From the IMG/VR virus record IMGVR_UViG_3300048999_000335, positions 1 through 38,302 of that record: a DNA stretch of 38,302 nt. One strand, given 5' to 3'. Shown in pieces: positions 7,817 to 15,386 of the stretch. The position numbers were made by a program, and so were the translations under genes. Position 1 is the stretch's first letter; each line of letters begins with the position of its first letter. Origin of the DNA: a virus. Under the pieces are notes generated by a model, which was not told where the DNA came from, did no database searches, and was given only the letters and a program-made list of their open reading frames with translations.

Positions 7817-8410
7817 TCACCTACAGTCTGCGTTCAAAACATAAAAATTATCGCGCAAGTGCGTTGCGTAAAACCTGCAGGCTCTCATTTCATCCAGGTC
7901 CCCACCAAATGCGTCAATTTCATCCAGGGAGAGGCGGCCATCGGGGAGAGAGCGGGAGCCAGAATATGCAAATAGCTTATTGACGCTTCCTGACGACTGC
8001 CATTGTAGAATAACTGCCGCAGCTCCACCACCAGCAGCGCGTATCTGATTCCTGAAACCACGCTCATTAAGCAATAAGAAAACCCTGTCGGCGAGAGAAA
8101 AAAATTCACTCCTGAACCAAAACGACAGGCATGCGAAGGCGACGAAGAGAAAACGGCAAGCCACCGCTGATCGTTTTTGCCGGCCTACCAAAGCAACGAT
8201 CGCGCTAATCGCAACCACGGCCGTCAAGGAAAAAAACACAATTAGAAACAATGCATCGAGAGTGAAGCTATCGCGAGATTCACCAATCGCTAAGTAGCTG
8301 TCGAGGAGGCTCACAAAAAAATAAAATCCGCCTGCCAAAAGAAGTGACAGCAGACAGAAAACTCGCCTTCCCACCAAGCCAACTTGCTGTGCGTAGTATT
8401 TACGTAACAC
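7817..8410 (-). CDS. Polytopic membrane protein, possible immunity-type partner
   Basis: A 197-residue protein starting at GTG (8410) with GGGAG 6 bases upstream. It has about four membrane spans (near residues 16-36, 50-72, 83-100 and 103-120) and a soluble C-terminal third. It directly precedes the broken effector at 7340 and follows another membrane-anchored gene. In this prophage small membrane genes repeatedly sit beside effector genes, so an immunity or toxin-partner role is inferred. No sequence family is recognised, and it lacks the SRCKL and YDTTG motifs of the 24732, 26827 and 30014 group. It is richer in A and T than the structural genes. Confidence 0.62.
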   Translation of the reverse strand: MLRKYYAQQVGLVGRRVFCLLSLLLAGGFYFFVSLLDSYLAIGESRDSFTLDALFLIVFFSLTAVVAISAIVALVGRQKRSAVACRFLFVAFACLSFWFRSEFFSLADRVFLLLNERGFRNQIRAAGGGAAAVILQWQSSGSVNKLFAYSGSRSLPDGRLSLDEIDAFGGDLDEMRACRFYATHLRDNFYVLNADCR

Positions 8411-8547
8411 GATACGCTCCCAAAAAGTGCTGCGTCCCCCGTCTATCGTTCGCGACGGCCCCGCGCGCTAAGGCAATGATCGAGAAATTGTTGCGCTGTC
8501 CAACGCTGGCCGTTTGCCAGCCTTACCGCGCTTTCAGCCATTCAAAC

Positions 8548-8979
8548 CTACTTTGGCGGATCTGCCCATACATACGAATCTGTGGATACGAGACCACAGT
8601 TTGACAACTCCATGCGCGCGCCGACTTCCCTTTTCTTCGGCTCACCTATCGTCTCGCCGCCGCTCAGATTAACCTTCCATATGATGACGCCGAGGATACT
8701 TCTGGTTTTTACGGCACTGCAGCAATCGATTCGACTACGGCTAAAGTCCGCAACATGAGGCTTCGTATCGATGTATCCGGGTCTCTCGTGAGGATAGTAG
8801 AAACGAGCTTTACCAATCCGCATTTGAGCTTGCTTGATTGCATCGTCTTCCGACTGAATGATGTGGTCGCCTTGCTCACAAACATTGTTCAAGCGATAGG
8901 TAAAGTTGGCCACGAACCCGACAATCAAAGCAGCAAGAGCGAGGAAGAAATTCCTCCAACGAAAAATCTTCCTCAACAT
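8548..8979 (-). CDS. Membrane-anchored hypothetical protein
   Basis: A 143-residue protein started at an ATG with GAGGGA 5 bases upstream. One N-terminal span (about residues 10-28, FFLALAALIVGFVANF) is followed by a soluble domain that would lie outside the cytoplasm, containing RIGKARFYYPHERP, a Cys pair (DCCSAV) and VIIWKVNLSGG. It sits downstream of the scaffold-like gene in an accessory stretch. The layout suits a periplasm-facing immunity or accessory protein; this is inference from neighbours. Confidence 0.6.
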   Translation of the reverse strand: MLRKIFRWRNFFLALAALIVGFVANFTYRLNNVCEQGDHIIQSEDDAIKQAQMRIGKARFYYPHERPGYIDTKPHVADFSRSRIDCCSAVKTRSILGVIIWKVNLSGGETIGEPKKREVGARMELSNCGLVSTDSYVWADPPK

Positions 8980-9082
8980 GGGAATCCCTCGTCGTCACGC
9001 GACTCAAAGGAACTTCCTTGGAACAAAACAGGAACAACGTCAACTCCTCCGACGCGGACTAAATCTCTATACACCCACCTCT

Positions 9083-10297
9083 TCAGCGCTTGCTGGATCG
9101 CCTGGCGCTGTAGAGCGCAACCGCGTCCTTGATGTTGCCCGAGCTTGAGAGTCTCGCAGTGAGCGTTCGCAGATCCGCATGCTCGCGCTCGGCCGCGGTG
9201 CGGGCGACGCCGGGGCGTTGCACCGGCGGCACCGGCTTTGCGGCGGCCGTGTCCTTGGCTTTCATCATCAGGCGATATTTTCCGGCATCATACATCATGC
9301 GCTGGAACACGGCGTTGCGCATCAAGGGTTCGTTGTTGAAAAGCCTGAACAGTTCGGCCGGCTCGACGCCGCTTGCCTTGGCGGAGGCCATGATCTCCGC
9401 TGAGACCGCGCGCTGGATTTCTTTCGACTCGCCTTTCAGCATGGTTTCAAGGCGCGCGTCTTCGGACTTGGCGTAGCTGTGAAAATTCTGCCGCGCCATT
9501 TCCGCTTGGCGACGGTCTTCTTGTTCCCGCTGCGCGAACAATTGCTCGGTGGTCGCGATCATCGCCTTGACGCGAGCGAATCTCTGCGGGTCTTGACGCG
9601 ACATTTGCTCTAGCGCGACGGGCAGGCTTTCCGGCGCAATATTTGCCAATTCGGGAAACTGGCTGAGAAAACTCACCTGCGCAATTTGTGTCGCCGCCGC
9701 CAACCCGTCGAGATAGTTCTGCCGGGTTTTCTGGGCCTCGCCGATTTTCTCCTCGATGGCCTGGAGCACTTGCGGATGTTGCAGCGCCTTTTCGAGTTCG
9801 GGGTCGAGCTCCGCGGCCGCGCGATTGTCGCCTTTCTCCGCCGATTCAACCGATGGATTTTCGGAAGCGGCGTTGTCGGTCTCCGTCTTGTCGGCTTTGT
9901 CTTGCGGTGGCTCAAAGCCGTAAAATTCGGCGGCGTCGGGATCCTTGGCGAGAGCCTCAGCACGCAGCGCATCGACGCGCGCCGCGAGCGCTTTGCCTGT
10001 TTCATTTTCGATTGCGAATTTATCGAGCGCTGTCGCGTCGGCATAGTCGCGGGCCGCACGTGCCAGCGTGATCGCTTCATTCGCCGCAACCGGCTTTCCG
10101 TTGTCGTCGGTGTATTCCCGAACGACGATTTCTCCGGAGGAACCGGATCGTTCCGCCGCCGCCTCGCGTAACGACGCGCTGTCGCTGCCGAGTCCTTCCT
10201 CCTCACCCTTCTTCTTCGGGTCCGGCATGGGCGCAAAGCCGGCATTGGCGAGTTCGAATGCGGCGCCGGTCAGCGCGGGATCGGGTTCATTGGCCAT
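9083..10297 (-). CDS. Charged helical phage protein: scaffold or internal virion candidate
   Basis: A 404-residue soluble protein. It has a Pro/Lys/Glu-rich N-terminus (PMPDPKKKGEEEG), a long acidic, low-complexity middle around residues 115-165, then mainly helical sequence, the stretch KPVPPVQRPGVARTAAE near 355-372 and a basic C-terminal helix ending SARRSSKR. High charge, long helices and a basic C-terminal helix are hallmarks of scaffolding proteins, whose C-terminus binds capsid. Such a gene normally lies between portal and capsid genes; in this window that slot is filled by the effector array, and this gene lies about 11 kb further on. An internal or ejection protein is the alternative. 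Confidence 0.72.
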   Translation of the reverse strand: MANEPDPALTGAAFELANAGFAPMPDPKKKGEEEGLGSDSASLREAAAERSGSSGEIVVREYTDDNGKPVAANEAITLARAARDYADATALDKFAIENETGKALAARVDALRAEALAKDPDAAEFYGFEPPQDKADKTETDNAASENPSVESAEKGDNRAAAELDPELEKALQHPQVLQAIEEKIGEAQKTRQNYLDGLAAATQIAQVSFLSQFPELANIAPESLPVALEQMSRQDPQRFARVKAMIATTEQLFAQREQEDRRQAEMARQNFHSYAKSEDARLETMLKGESKEIQRAVSAEIMASAKASGVEPAELFRLFNNEPLMRNAVFQRMMYDAGKYRLMMKAKDTAAAKPVPPVQRPGVARTAAEREHADLRTLTARLSSSGNIKDAVALYSARRSSKR

Positions 10298-10473
10298 ATT
10301 GGCACTCCGGTGGGAATTGGTTCTGGGCTTGGCGCGGCGGGCCGACGAGATTTATTGTCGCGGGTTAGCAGGTCGCGGCAAGGAGAAAAACGTTCAGCAG
10401 GCGGCCTCTTGGCGCTTCAATCTGCGCCCAACAAAAGATTGATCTGGTGAATTTTATCGATCATGAGAAGAGA
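10298..10473. other. Intergenic region, nothing recognised
   Basis: Between the scaffold-like gene start and the DUF4279 stop I see no gene, hairpin with T-run or repeat. It must hold the ribosome-binding site and possibly a promoter for the gene at 9083-10297. Confidence 0.4.
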
Positions 10474-10917
10474 TCAATTGAATTCTGGAAATACCTCGAT
10501 GCTCAGGCTTATCCGCATGTCGCTCAAACGCGCCATATGAGACCACGAGAGAACATCGCCAATATTGACATCGCCTGGTAGGTCCACGACCAAGGAAATG
10601 GAACCGCCGGTCTTTTCAAGTTCAACCAGAAAATTCTTGTGCGGCTCCAGCCTGTCTATCAGGTTCACAACATCCGAAAAGAATAAGCGGTTTCTTTCAA
10701 CGCGAAACCAATGGCTCCACACGCTGTCCGTATGAAGCCCTGGAAGAACGACGCCGACGGGGTTCTTTCTTACGCTCCCCACCATCGCGGAACGCCGAGG
10801 GGTTAGACCTAGCGTGTTCGTGATCCGGTCGGGATCGATATTTGGATGCCTGATTAAGATCCGAATTGAATATCTCAGCGGACCCCTTTCATCGTCGTCG
10901 ACTTGCGCGTTCGTCAT
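10474..10917 (-). CDS. DUF4279-like protein, probable immunity protein
   Basis: A 147-residue soluble protein. The layout matches my memory of DUF4279: an N-terminal strand (RYSIRILIRHPNIDPDRIT), LGLTPRRSAMVGS after it, a conserved W near WSHWFRVE, a helix with LIDRLEPHKNFLVELEKTGG, and a last part with strands. DUF4279 genes are common immunity-type neighbours of toxin genes. Its ATG overlaps the stop of the upstream toxin-like gene by 4 bases (ATGA), so the two are translationally coupled, and I infer that it neutralises that protein. The pairing is supported by position, not by binding evidence. Confidence 0.72.
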   Translation of the reverse strand: MTNAQVDDDERGPLRYSIRILIRHPNIDPDRITNTLGLTPRRSAMVGSVRKNPVGVVLPGLHTDSVWSHWFRVERNRLFFSDVVNLIDRLEPHKNFLVELEKTGGSISLVVDLPGDVNIGDVLSWSHMARLSDMRISLSIEVFPEFN

Positions 10918-11717
10918 CGATCTCGATCCTTTCCGCGCCGCCCGCTGGGCTTACCCGAACCTGTGAAAGTATCCGCAGGTCCATGGTTCTCCCAACTACC
11001 ATCGGGCTTTTGCGCCCAAACTTCACCCGATGGCGAAATTCTGACGTCATCATTTCCCTGTGCGCCCACGGCTTGTTTAATCTCTGTATGGTCGCCTGAC
11101 CAGTCTGTCTGATCGATCGGGCGAGACCCCGCGGGAGGCCGGCTGGCGGTATCGTTGTTGAGAACAACTGAGCCGTCCAATGGCGCGGCACTACTGCCTG
11201 TCCTGCCGTAGCGTATTCTCCCATACAGTTGCAAGATCGCCCCTGCAGCCTTCATCCAATCCGGCATTTCGGGCATCGGAATCGGCGGCAGGGGCACAGG
11301 TGCAGTTGGAGGAAATGGAAGTGGTATTCCTCCGAGCCGATAGCCGGCCTGAACAACATTGCCGCTGTTATCGGGCTGTTGGTTCGCCAGCGCCTGGGCG
11401 AGAAGCGCTTTTCCTGCTTCGGGACTGACGGTCGCAAGCGTCGCGTCGTGGTCGCCAAGGACCGGCAACAAAGCCTGGTATTGCGAAGTCAGATTTGACG
11501 TTGCCGGTTGAGCATCTGATAACGCCTGGCCGGTATCGGCCAAACCTGGCCACGGCATCGGCTGAAGCGGTTGCGACTGAGAAGCGAATGGCGGCAGATC
11601 GAAGCCCGCGCCCGCTTGATCCTGGCCCAGCTGCGGTTGCAGAGCGCGCAGCCGCACGAGCAAGCCACCGCCCTCCCCGAATTTCTGGGGATCAACAAAT
11701 CCATCGAACAGAGGCAT
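10914..11717 (-). CDS. Effector with polymorphic-toxin-like C-terminal domain
   Basis: A 267-residue protein. The N-terminus MPLFDGFVDPQKFGEGGG and a Pro/Gln-rich spacer are followed by a second Pro-rich stretch (PLPPIPMPEMPDWMKAAG). The last 60 residues form a compact domain, with DHTEIKQAVGAQGNDDVRI, a SPSGEVWAQKPDG hairpin and a basic GRRGKDRDR end. The DDVRI-x-GEVW-x-PDG pattern resembles small RNase or nuclease toxin domains of colicin and CdiA type; that is a comparison, not a family assignment. It shares the 1-base stop/start overlap with the S74 fibre gene and a 4-base overlap with a DUF4279 gene, so it has the layout of a toxin-immunity pair inside a phage operon. Confidence 0.78.
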   Translation of the reverse strand: MPLFDGFVDPQKFGEGGGLLVRLRALQPQLGQDQAGAGFDLPPFASQSQPLQPMPWPGLADTGQALSDAQPATSNLTSQYQALLPVLGDHDATLATVSPEAGKALLAQALANQQPDNSGNVVQAGYRLGGIPLPFPPTAPVPLPPIPMPEMPDWMKAAGAILQLYGRIRYGRTGSSAAPLDGSVVLNNDTASRPPAGSRPIDQTDWSGDHTEIKQAVGAQGNDDVRISPSGEVWAQKPDGSWENHGPADTFTGSGKPSGRRGKDRDR

Positions 11718-12787
11718 CAGCCTGCCTGATGGATTTTCCGCGAGGCTTCGGTCGCGGCGCGATAGTCGACCGCCTTGTAGCCGTTGATTTCGAGCACGGC
11801 GTCGGGCGTGGCCTTCTCCACGTCTTGCGCCATCAGGCCGATGTGGTAGGCCGGCGCTCCCTTGTAGCGAAAGCCATAGACCGGCGTGCCGTCGAACAGC
11901 GTGCCGACTTGTTCGATGTCTTCTTTCAGCCGCATATCGGATGGCAGGAATTTGAGAATGGTTCCGATGCCGCCTGCAATTTTTCCGAATTGATCCGCGC
12001 CGCTTAGTTGCTGCGTGGCCGTCGTGGTGCCGTTGGTCTGCGACCCGAGCCCGGCAATGGGAACGCCGATTTGCGAAAGCAGGCCCAAGGCTTGAACCGG
12101 AATGCCTCTCCGCTGCGCCTCCTCCGCCAACGTTGCGTTGGCGCCGAAATTCTGCGCGGCGAGCGCGGATTGCGCCGCGGTGACGCCCTGCCCCTGATTG
12201 GCGAGAAAGTTTTGTTGCAGGCCCGAAAGCGTGCCGGCGGTGGTGTTGCCCGCGTTATAAAGCGCGTTGGCGGCATTGAACTGATTGGCGACATCCTGAT
12301 TGTACTGCGCGGCGATGACCGGCGCTTCGCCGGCGGCGACACCACGGCCATAGGCCTGCTGGTTGGCACCGGAAAAATCACGCCCGGCGGCCGCGAATTG
12401 TCCGTTCACCGAATTGCCAACGTCGGATTGAATCTGCGCAAGCTGTGCCGCGAGCGCGGGGTTGTTGCCGATCAGGCTTCCGTCGGCATATGGCGTCAAT
12501 TGGCTCTGCAAGGTGTTGAGATTGCCCTGCACGTTGGAGGCTTGCGCATTGGCACCTCCGCCATTCAACAGCGATTGCGCATAGCCGCTGATCTGTCCAG
12601 CGAAGGGATTTCCCTGCGCAGCATTGCTTTGCAACGTATTGAGTGCGCCGGTTTCAGCACCCGTCAGGGCGGTATCGTTCAAACCAGTGCCGAGTTGCCC
12701 GAGAATATCCTTCAGTATCGGCTGCGCCGCTTCCCAGGGTGCAGTTTGCGACTGCTGCGTTTGCGTCGACGACGATTGTCCGCCCAT
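11717..12787 (-). CDS. Tail fibre/spike with C-terminal peptidase S74 chaperone domain
   Basis: A 356-residue protein starting at the ATG at 12787 (MGGQSSSTQTQQSQTAPW) with AAAGGA upstream; a 5' extension to 13036 overlaps a plus-strand gene and is not family-like. The long middle is low-complexity, rich in Gln, Ala, Asn and Gly with heptad-like helices, as in fibre shafts. The last 70 residues are an intramolecular chaperone of the S74 type: PSDMRLKEDIEQVGTL, then VYGFRYKG, HIGLMAQDVEKATPDAV and DYRAATE. This domain guides trimerisation of spikes and usually self-cleaves. The gene shares a TGATG overlap with the toxin gene at 10914. Confidence 0.85.
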   Translation of the reverse strand: MGGQSSSTQTQQSQTAPWEAAQPILKDILGQLGTGLNDTALTGAETGALNTLQSNAAQGNPFAGQISGYAQSLLNGGGANAQASNVQGNLNTLQSQLTPYADGSLIGNNPALAAQLAQIQSDVGNSVNGQFAAAGRDFSGANQQAYGRGVAAGEAPVIAAQYNQDVANQFNAANALYNAGNTTAGTLSGLQQNFLANQGQGVTAAQSALAAQNFGANATLAEEAQRRGIPVQALGLLSQIGVPIAGLGSQTNGTTTATQQLSGADQFGKIAGGIGTILKFLPSDMRLKEDIEQVGTLFDGTPVYGFRYKGAPAYHIGLMAQDVEKATPDAVLEINGYKAVDYRAATEASRKIHQAG

Positions 12788-12993
12788 CGGCTTTGAATCC
12801 TTTCCATGGTCAAATTGAACTTCGTTTAGTGAAAAGCGCAGAGCCGGCCGCCGCGTCAGAGCAAGCGGACGCGCGTGCAGCCTTTGAGGATAACTCTCGC
12901 GTGATTTCGCCGATCGCGCACTTGACCGCCGCGCAGGCCGCATCCATTGTCTTGAAGCTGAAATCATCTCGCAACGACGCGCAGGCGCGAACC

Positions 12994-13341
12994 ATGACAA
13001 CCGAGTCGTCCTCGCCGACAGCCGGGCGGCCGCCACAGAAAGTCAAATGGCCGCCGCCGCCCTCTCGCAATATGGCGGCATTCGGGACGAGCTGGCTTTT
13101 AGGCTGGCCGCTTTTGGTCTTCGCTGACAACCCTCTCGCCGCACCTTATGAGCCGCTTACGCTTTTACTCGTCGTTCCGGGTGGTGCGATCTGGTTTTAC
13201 CTTTTCATTTATTTTTACGCTTACTTCTACGAGAAGCTTTTCACGTGGGCCGAGGCACGTTGGCGGGTGGCGAAAACGATCAGAAAAATCCTGGAAGTAA
13301 TTCCTGAGCTGATCATGTACATGCTCTGCTTCCTTCCCTAG
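12994..13341 (+). CDS. Small plus-strand membrane protein
   Basis: A 115-residue protein on the opposite strand to its neighbours. A Pro-rich N-terminus (TAGRPPQKVKWPPPPSRNM) precedes two hydrophobic segments, about residues 28-45 and 52-75, the latter rich in Tyr and Phe, then a basic stretch (WAEARWRVAKTIRKIL) and a final hydrophobic stretch near 100-115. It lies between the S74 fibre gene and the end of the PBECR region. Position next to a toxin-like gene suggests an immunity or other accessory role, but strand and spacing do not force that. Coding is supported by the coherent membrane pattern only. Confidence 0.5.
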   Translation: MTTESSSPTAGRPPQKVKWPPPPSRNMAAFGTSWLLGWPLLVFADNPLAAPYEPLTLLLVVPGGAIWFYLFIYFYAYFYEKLFTWAEARWRVAKTIRKILEVIPELIMYMLCFLP

Positions 13342-13503
13342 GCTCCACCGTCTTTCCCAATCGCTTTCGGGGTGATCATGGGAAGCGCACCAACTAGTCG
13401 CGCGCGCTCACCGGTTGGAATGAATCGAGAAAATCTTGCCGTCGTCCGGACTAGCTCATCATCACGCGTATCGCCAACGCAGGCTAAGCCCATTGGCAGC
13501 ATT
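13342..13503. other. Short gap with no supported gene
   Basis: A minus-strand frame from 13556 to 13338 is open (72 codons) but crosses the stop of the duplicated toxin end and has no recognisable features. It may be a residue of an immunity gene that once followed the toxin; nothing more can be said. Confidence 0.35.
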
Positions 13504-13703
13504 TCACCGATTATTTCTGCGTAGCACCCAGCTTCCCAAAGCGGAGCTGACCGCAAGAATCACAAGCCGTAACCCAAGCTGGCGCACGTCATTGAGAAAT
13601 CGGGCATCTTGTCCTATATTAAAGTTGGCCGACCGATCGGGGAAAAGCCCAGCCCGGTCTCCCGCGGAGACACTGTCAATAAGTTTGCCTCCGGGTCGGT
13701 CAC
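13504..13703 (-). pseudogene. Second, displaced copy of the PBECR gene 3' end
   Basis: Directly behind the stop of the PBECR gene, the minus strand again encodes its last part: DRPGGKLIDSVSAGDR, LFPDRSANFNIGQDARFLND, VRQLGLRL, then a stop at 13504. The intact gene reads DRPGGKSFDSASAQDQ, PFPDRPASSIIGQDTQFFND, ARRLGSRL. The copy has no start codon of its own and diverges in its final 20 residues. This is the pattern left when a new effector module with its own tail is placed ahead of an older tail. Confidence 0.75.
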
Positions 13704-13715
13704 TCCGCTTTTATG

Positions 13716-14369
13716 CTATGGCGCAGCCTGCGTCAGATTTAGCGGACCGATGCCTCCCAACGCACCGCTAGTCATACGACTCATAAGTCGTGACCCAAGC
13801 CGGCGCGCGTCATTGAAAAATTGCGTGTCTTGTCCTATAATCGAACTGGCCGGCCGATCGGGGAAAGGCACAGCCTGATCTTGCGCGGAGGCGCTGTCGA
13901 AACTTTTGCCTCCGGGTCGGTCACCGTCCAATTTGTAAAATGTGAGCAGCCAATTCTTGGGATCTCCCGCAAAATTCTTGGGTATGATCGCCAATTGAGC
14001 TTGGCCATTTTTCATTGAGATACGCGTCGGACCTTCGCGTGCGACCCTCATGGAGGGCCAATTTTCGGGCAGCATATCCAGCTCACCGGGATGGCGCTCA
14101 TCGATGTGATCGATCCCATACCCGCGTTCGCCACGTTGACCGAAAATCAAATCGACGCGCCGATCTCCCAATTCCGGATGCGACAGAACACCGGGCGCAT
14201 CGCCCGTTTTCGCATTCCGTAGCCAGTTCACGGCTTCGACAAAACGATCGTCGAGGCCGGTGACGATCGGGCCGTTGATGCCTTGCCCGGCGATCCGTGC
14301 GCCAGCACCCTCATCGCCGTAAGTTTCCGGATCAAATTCATCCGCGTCGCGAAAATTCAGGGCGGCCAT
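13716..14369 (-). CDS. PBECR-like (phage Barnase/EndoU/colicin-type) nuclease effector
   Basis: A 217-residue soluble protein. The central part (about residues 50-150) reads GVLSHPELGDRRVDLIFGQR, then GYGIDHIDERHPGELDML, a strand with RISMKNGQAQLAIIPKNF and NWLLTFYKLDGD. The GYG-x-HI-x-RH signature and the closing KNWLLTFY strand match my memory of the PBECR nuclease group of phage-carried RNase-like domains; H, R and K in these strands would be the likely active residues. A Ser/Asp/Pro linker and a tail with ARRLGSRLMSRMTSG follow. It shares a TGATG overlap with the gene upstream. The target RNA is unknown, and no gene placed as a clear immunity partner is visible. Confidence 0.75.
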   Translation of the reverse strand: MAALNFRDADEFDPETYGDEGAGARIAGQGINGPIVTGLDDRFVEAVNWLRNAKTGDAPGVLSHPELGDRRVDLIFGQRGERGYGIDHIDERHPGELDMLPENWPSMRVAREGPTRISMKNGQAQLAIIPKNFAGDPKNWLLTFYKLDGDRPGGKSFDSASAQDQAVPFPDRPASSIIGQDTQFFNDARRLGSRLMSRMTSGALGGIGPLNLTQAAP

Positions 14370-14782
14370 CAGCTCAAGTCCTTGTCCATGATGACGTGCT
14401 TTTCCTCAAAGCCGTCGAGCACATAGAGCCAACCCTTGCGGCCGTAGATGCGCACGCGCTTGCAGCCCTCGGCTCTCGCGTAAGCCTCGATCTGATCGAT
14501 CAGCGGAAGCCATCGCTTCATGTCGGAGCCGCCGCACACCGTGATGATGCAGACCTTGCCGATCTCCGAATTGATCAGGATGGTCGCCGCGGCGGATTCG
14601 ACCGTGCGTCCGTTCCACGCCATCCACACCAGGCTCCGGCCCGAAAGAATGTCGGCCTCGATATCCGCAAAGGCGTTCAGCTTGGTCCGGTAACACGCCG
14701 CTTTCAGCAACGGGCCGACACACGGCCAGATCTCGTGAACCCGTTCGGGATCGACGCAAACAAGCTCAACCGATGAGGGCAT
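14369..14782 (-). CDS. Small GNAT-like phage protein
   Basis: A 137-residue protein started at the ATG at 14782 (MPSSVELVCVDPERVHEIWP). The sequence alternates strands and helices in an acetyltransferase-like order: LVWMAWNGRTVESAAATILI, then KVCIITVCGGSDMKRWLPLI, an EAYARAEGCKRVRIYGRKGW stretch and a last strand. The 'helix, then C-x-RVRIYGRKGW' part resembles the final half of GNAT folds. It overlaps the genes on both sides and sits at the end of the structural module. A structural role is equally possible; the resemblance is from secondary structure only. Confidence 0.62.
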   Translation of the reverse strand: MPSSVELVCVDPERVHEIWPCVGPLLKAACYRTKLNAFADIEADILSGRSLVWMAWNGRTVESAAATILINSEIGKVCIITVCGGSDMKRWLPLIDQIEAYARAEGCKRVRIYGRKGWLYVLDGFEEKHVIMDKDLS

Positions 14783-15080
14783 AGAGAAAGGTTCGCCCCA
14801 CGGTGGCGGAGTTGGCGTGGGTGATGGTGAACGAACCGTTGGCAACGGCCGACACAAACATGGTGCCGTTGCCGGCCTCAAGCGCCGCGTTGGCGGTGAT
14901 CGCCGTCAGCAGCGGCGTCGAACCGGAAGCGCAGTTTTTATCCGTCACCACAGTCGTCGCCGCGCTTGTTGCGAGCGTCACCGTTCCGACCGCGTTCGAC
15001 CGGCCCGCCGCGAGTTGCGCAATGGCGAGAACGATCTTCTTCAGATCGGTCTCGGTAATTCCGGGAACGTAAGCCGTCAT
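14766..15080 (-). CDS. Small structural phage protein
   Basis: A 104-residue protein whose ATG overlaps the stop of the preceding gene by 4 bases (ATGA). It opens with a short helix (ITETDLKKIVLAIAQLAAG) and continues with Thr/Val/Ala-rich strands, including GTVTLATSAATTVVTD and GSFTITHANSATVGRTF, typical of small beta-rich virion proteins. Its place between the nozzle-like gene and the fibre gene supports a tail or baseplate part. No family is named. Confidence 0.68.
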   Translation of the reverse strand: MTAYVPGITETDLKKIVLAIAQLAAGRSNAVGTVTLATSAATTVVTDKNCASGSTPLLTAITANAALEAGNGTMFVSAVANGSFTITHANSATVGRTFLYALIG

Positions 15081-15373
15081 AGCCGCCACGTCTCTGGCTT
15101 TGCTGGGTCGTAATTGCCAGGCAACCAGCCATTGTCGATGTATCTCGTGATGTTAGCCAGATGAACCGGATTGAGCCGTGTGAATGGCGAATAGGCAGGA
15201 AATCCATTGGTGGAGTTGATGCGTCGGCGGATGTGGGGATTGGTCCAAAACCACATTTCCTGGGTGGCATTGTTGAACGTCGCCCATTCGACGTCCTCGA
15301 GATGCGAGAGCACGCCGATGCACGTGGCAGGGCCATATGGCGTCATGACATGAAAAGGTTCGATGGGCGTCAT
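15077..15373 (-). CDS. Hypothetical phage protein, 98 residues
   Basis: A short soluble protein rich in Trp, Pro and Asn, with ECIG-free stretches such as TPYGPATCIGVLSHLEDVEW, MWFWTNPHIRRRIN and RLNPVHLANITRYIDNGWLP. The ATG at 15373 is preferred over an in-frame TTG just ahead. It is placed between the nozzle-like gene and the small gene at 14766, with which it overlaps by 4 bases, so it belongs to the same structural operon. No function is recognised. Confidence 0.66.
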   Translation of the reverse strand: MTPIEPFHVMTPYGPATCIGVLSHLEDVEWATFNNATQEMWFWTNPHIRRRINSTNGFPAYSPFTRLNPVHLANITRYIDNGWLPGNYDPAKPETWRL

Positions 15374-15386
15374 CAAATGCTTCCGC

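Noticed and set aside
12008-12796. 262-codon plus-strand frame
   Set aside because: Antisense of the S74 fibre gene, which has recognisable domains; GC-rich antisense frames are long by chance.
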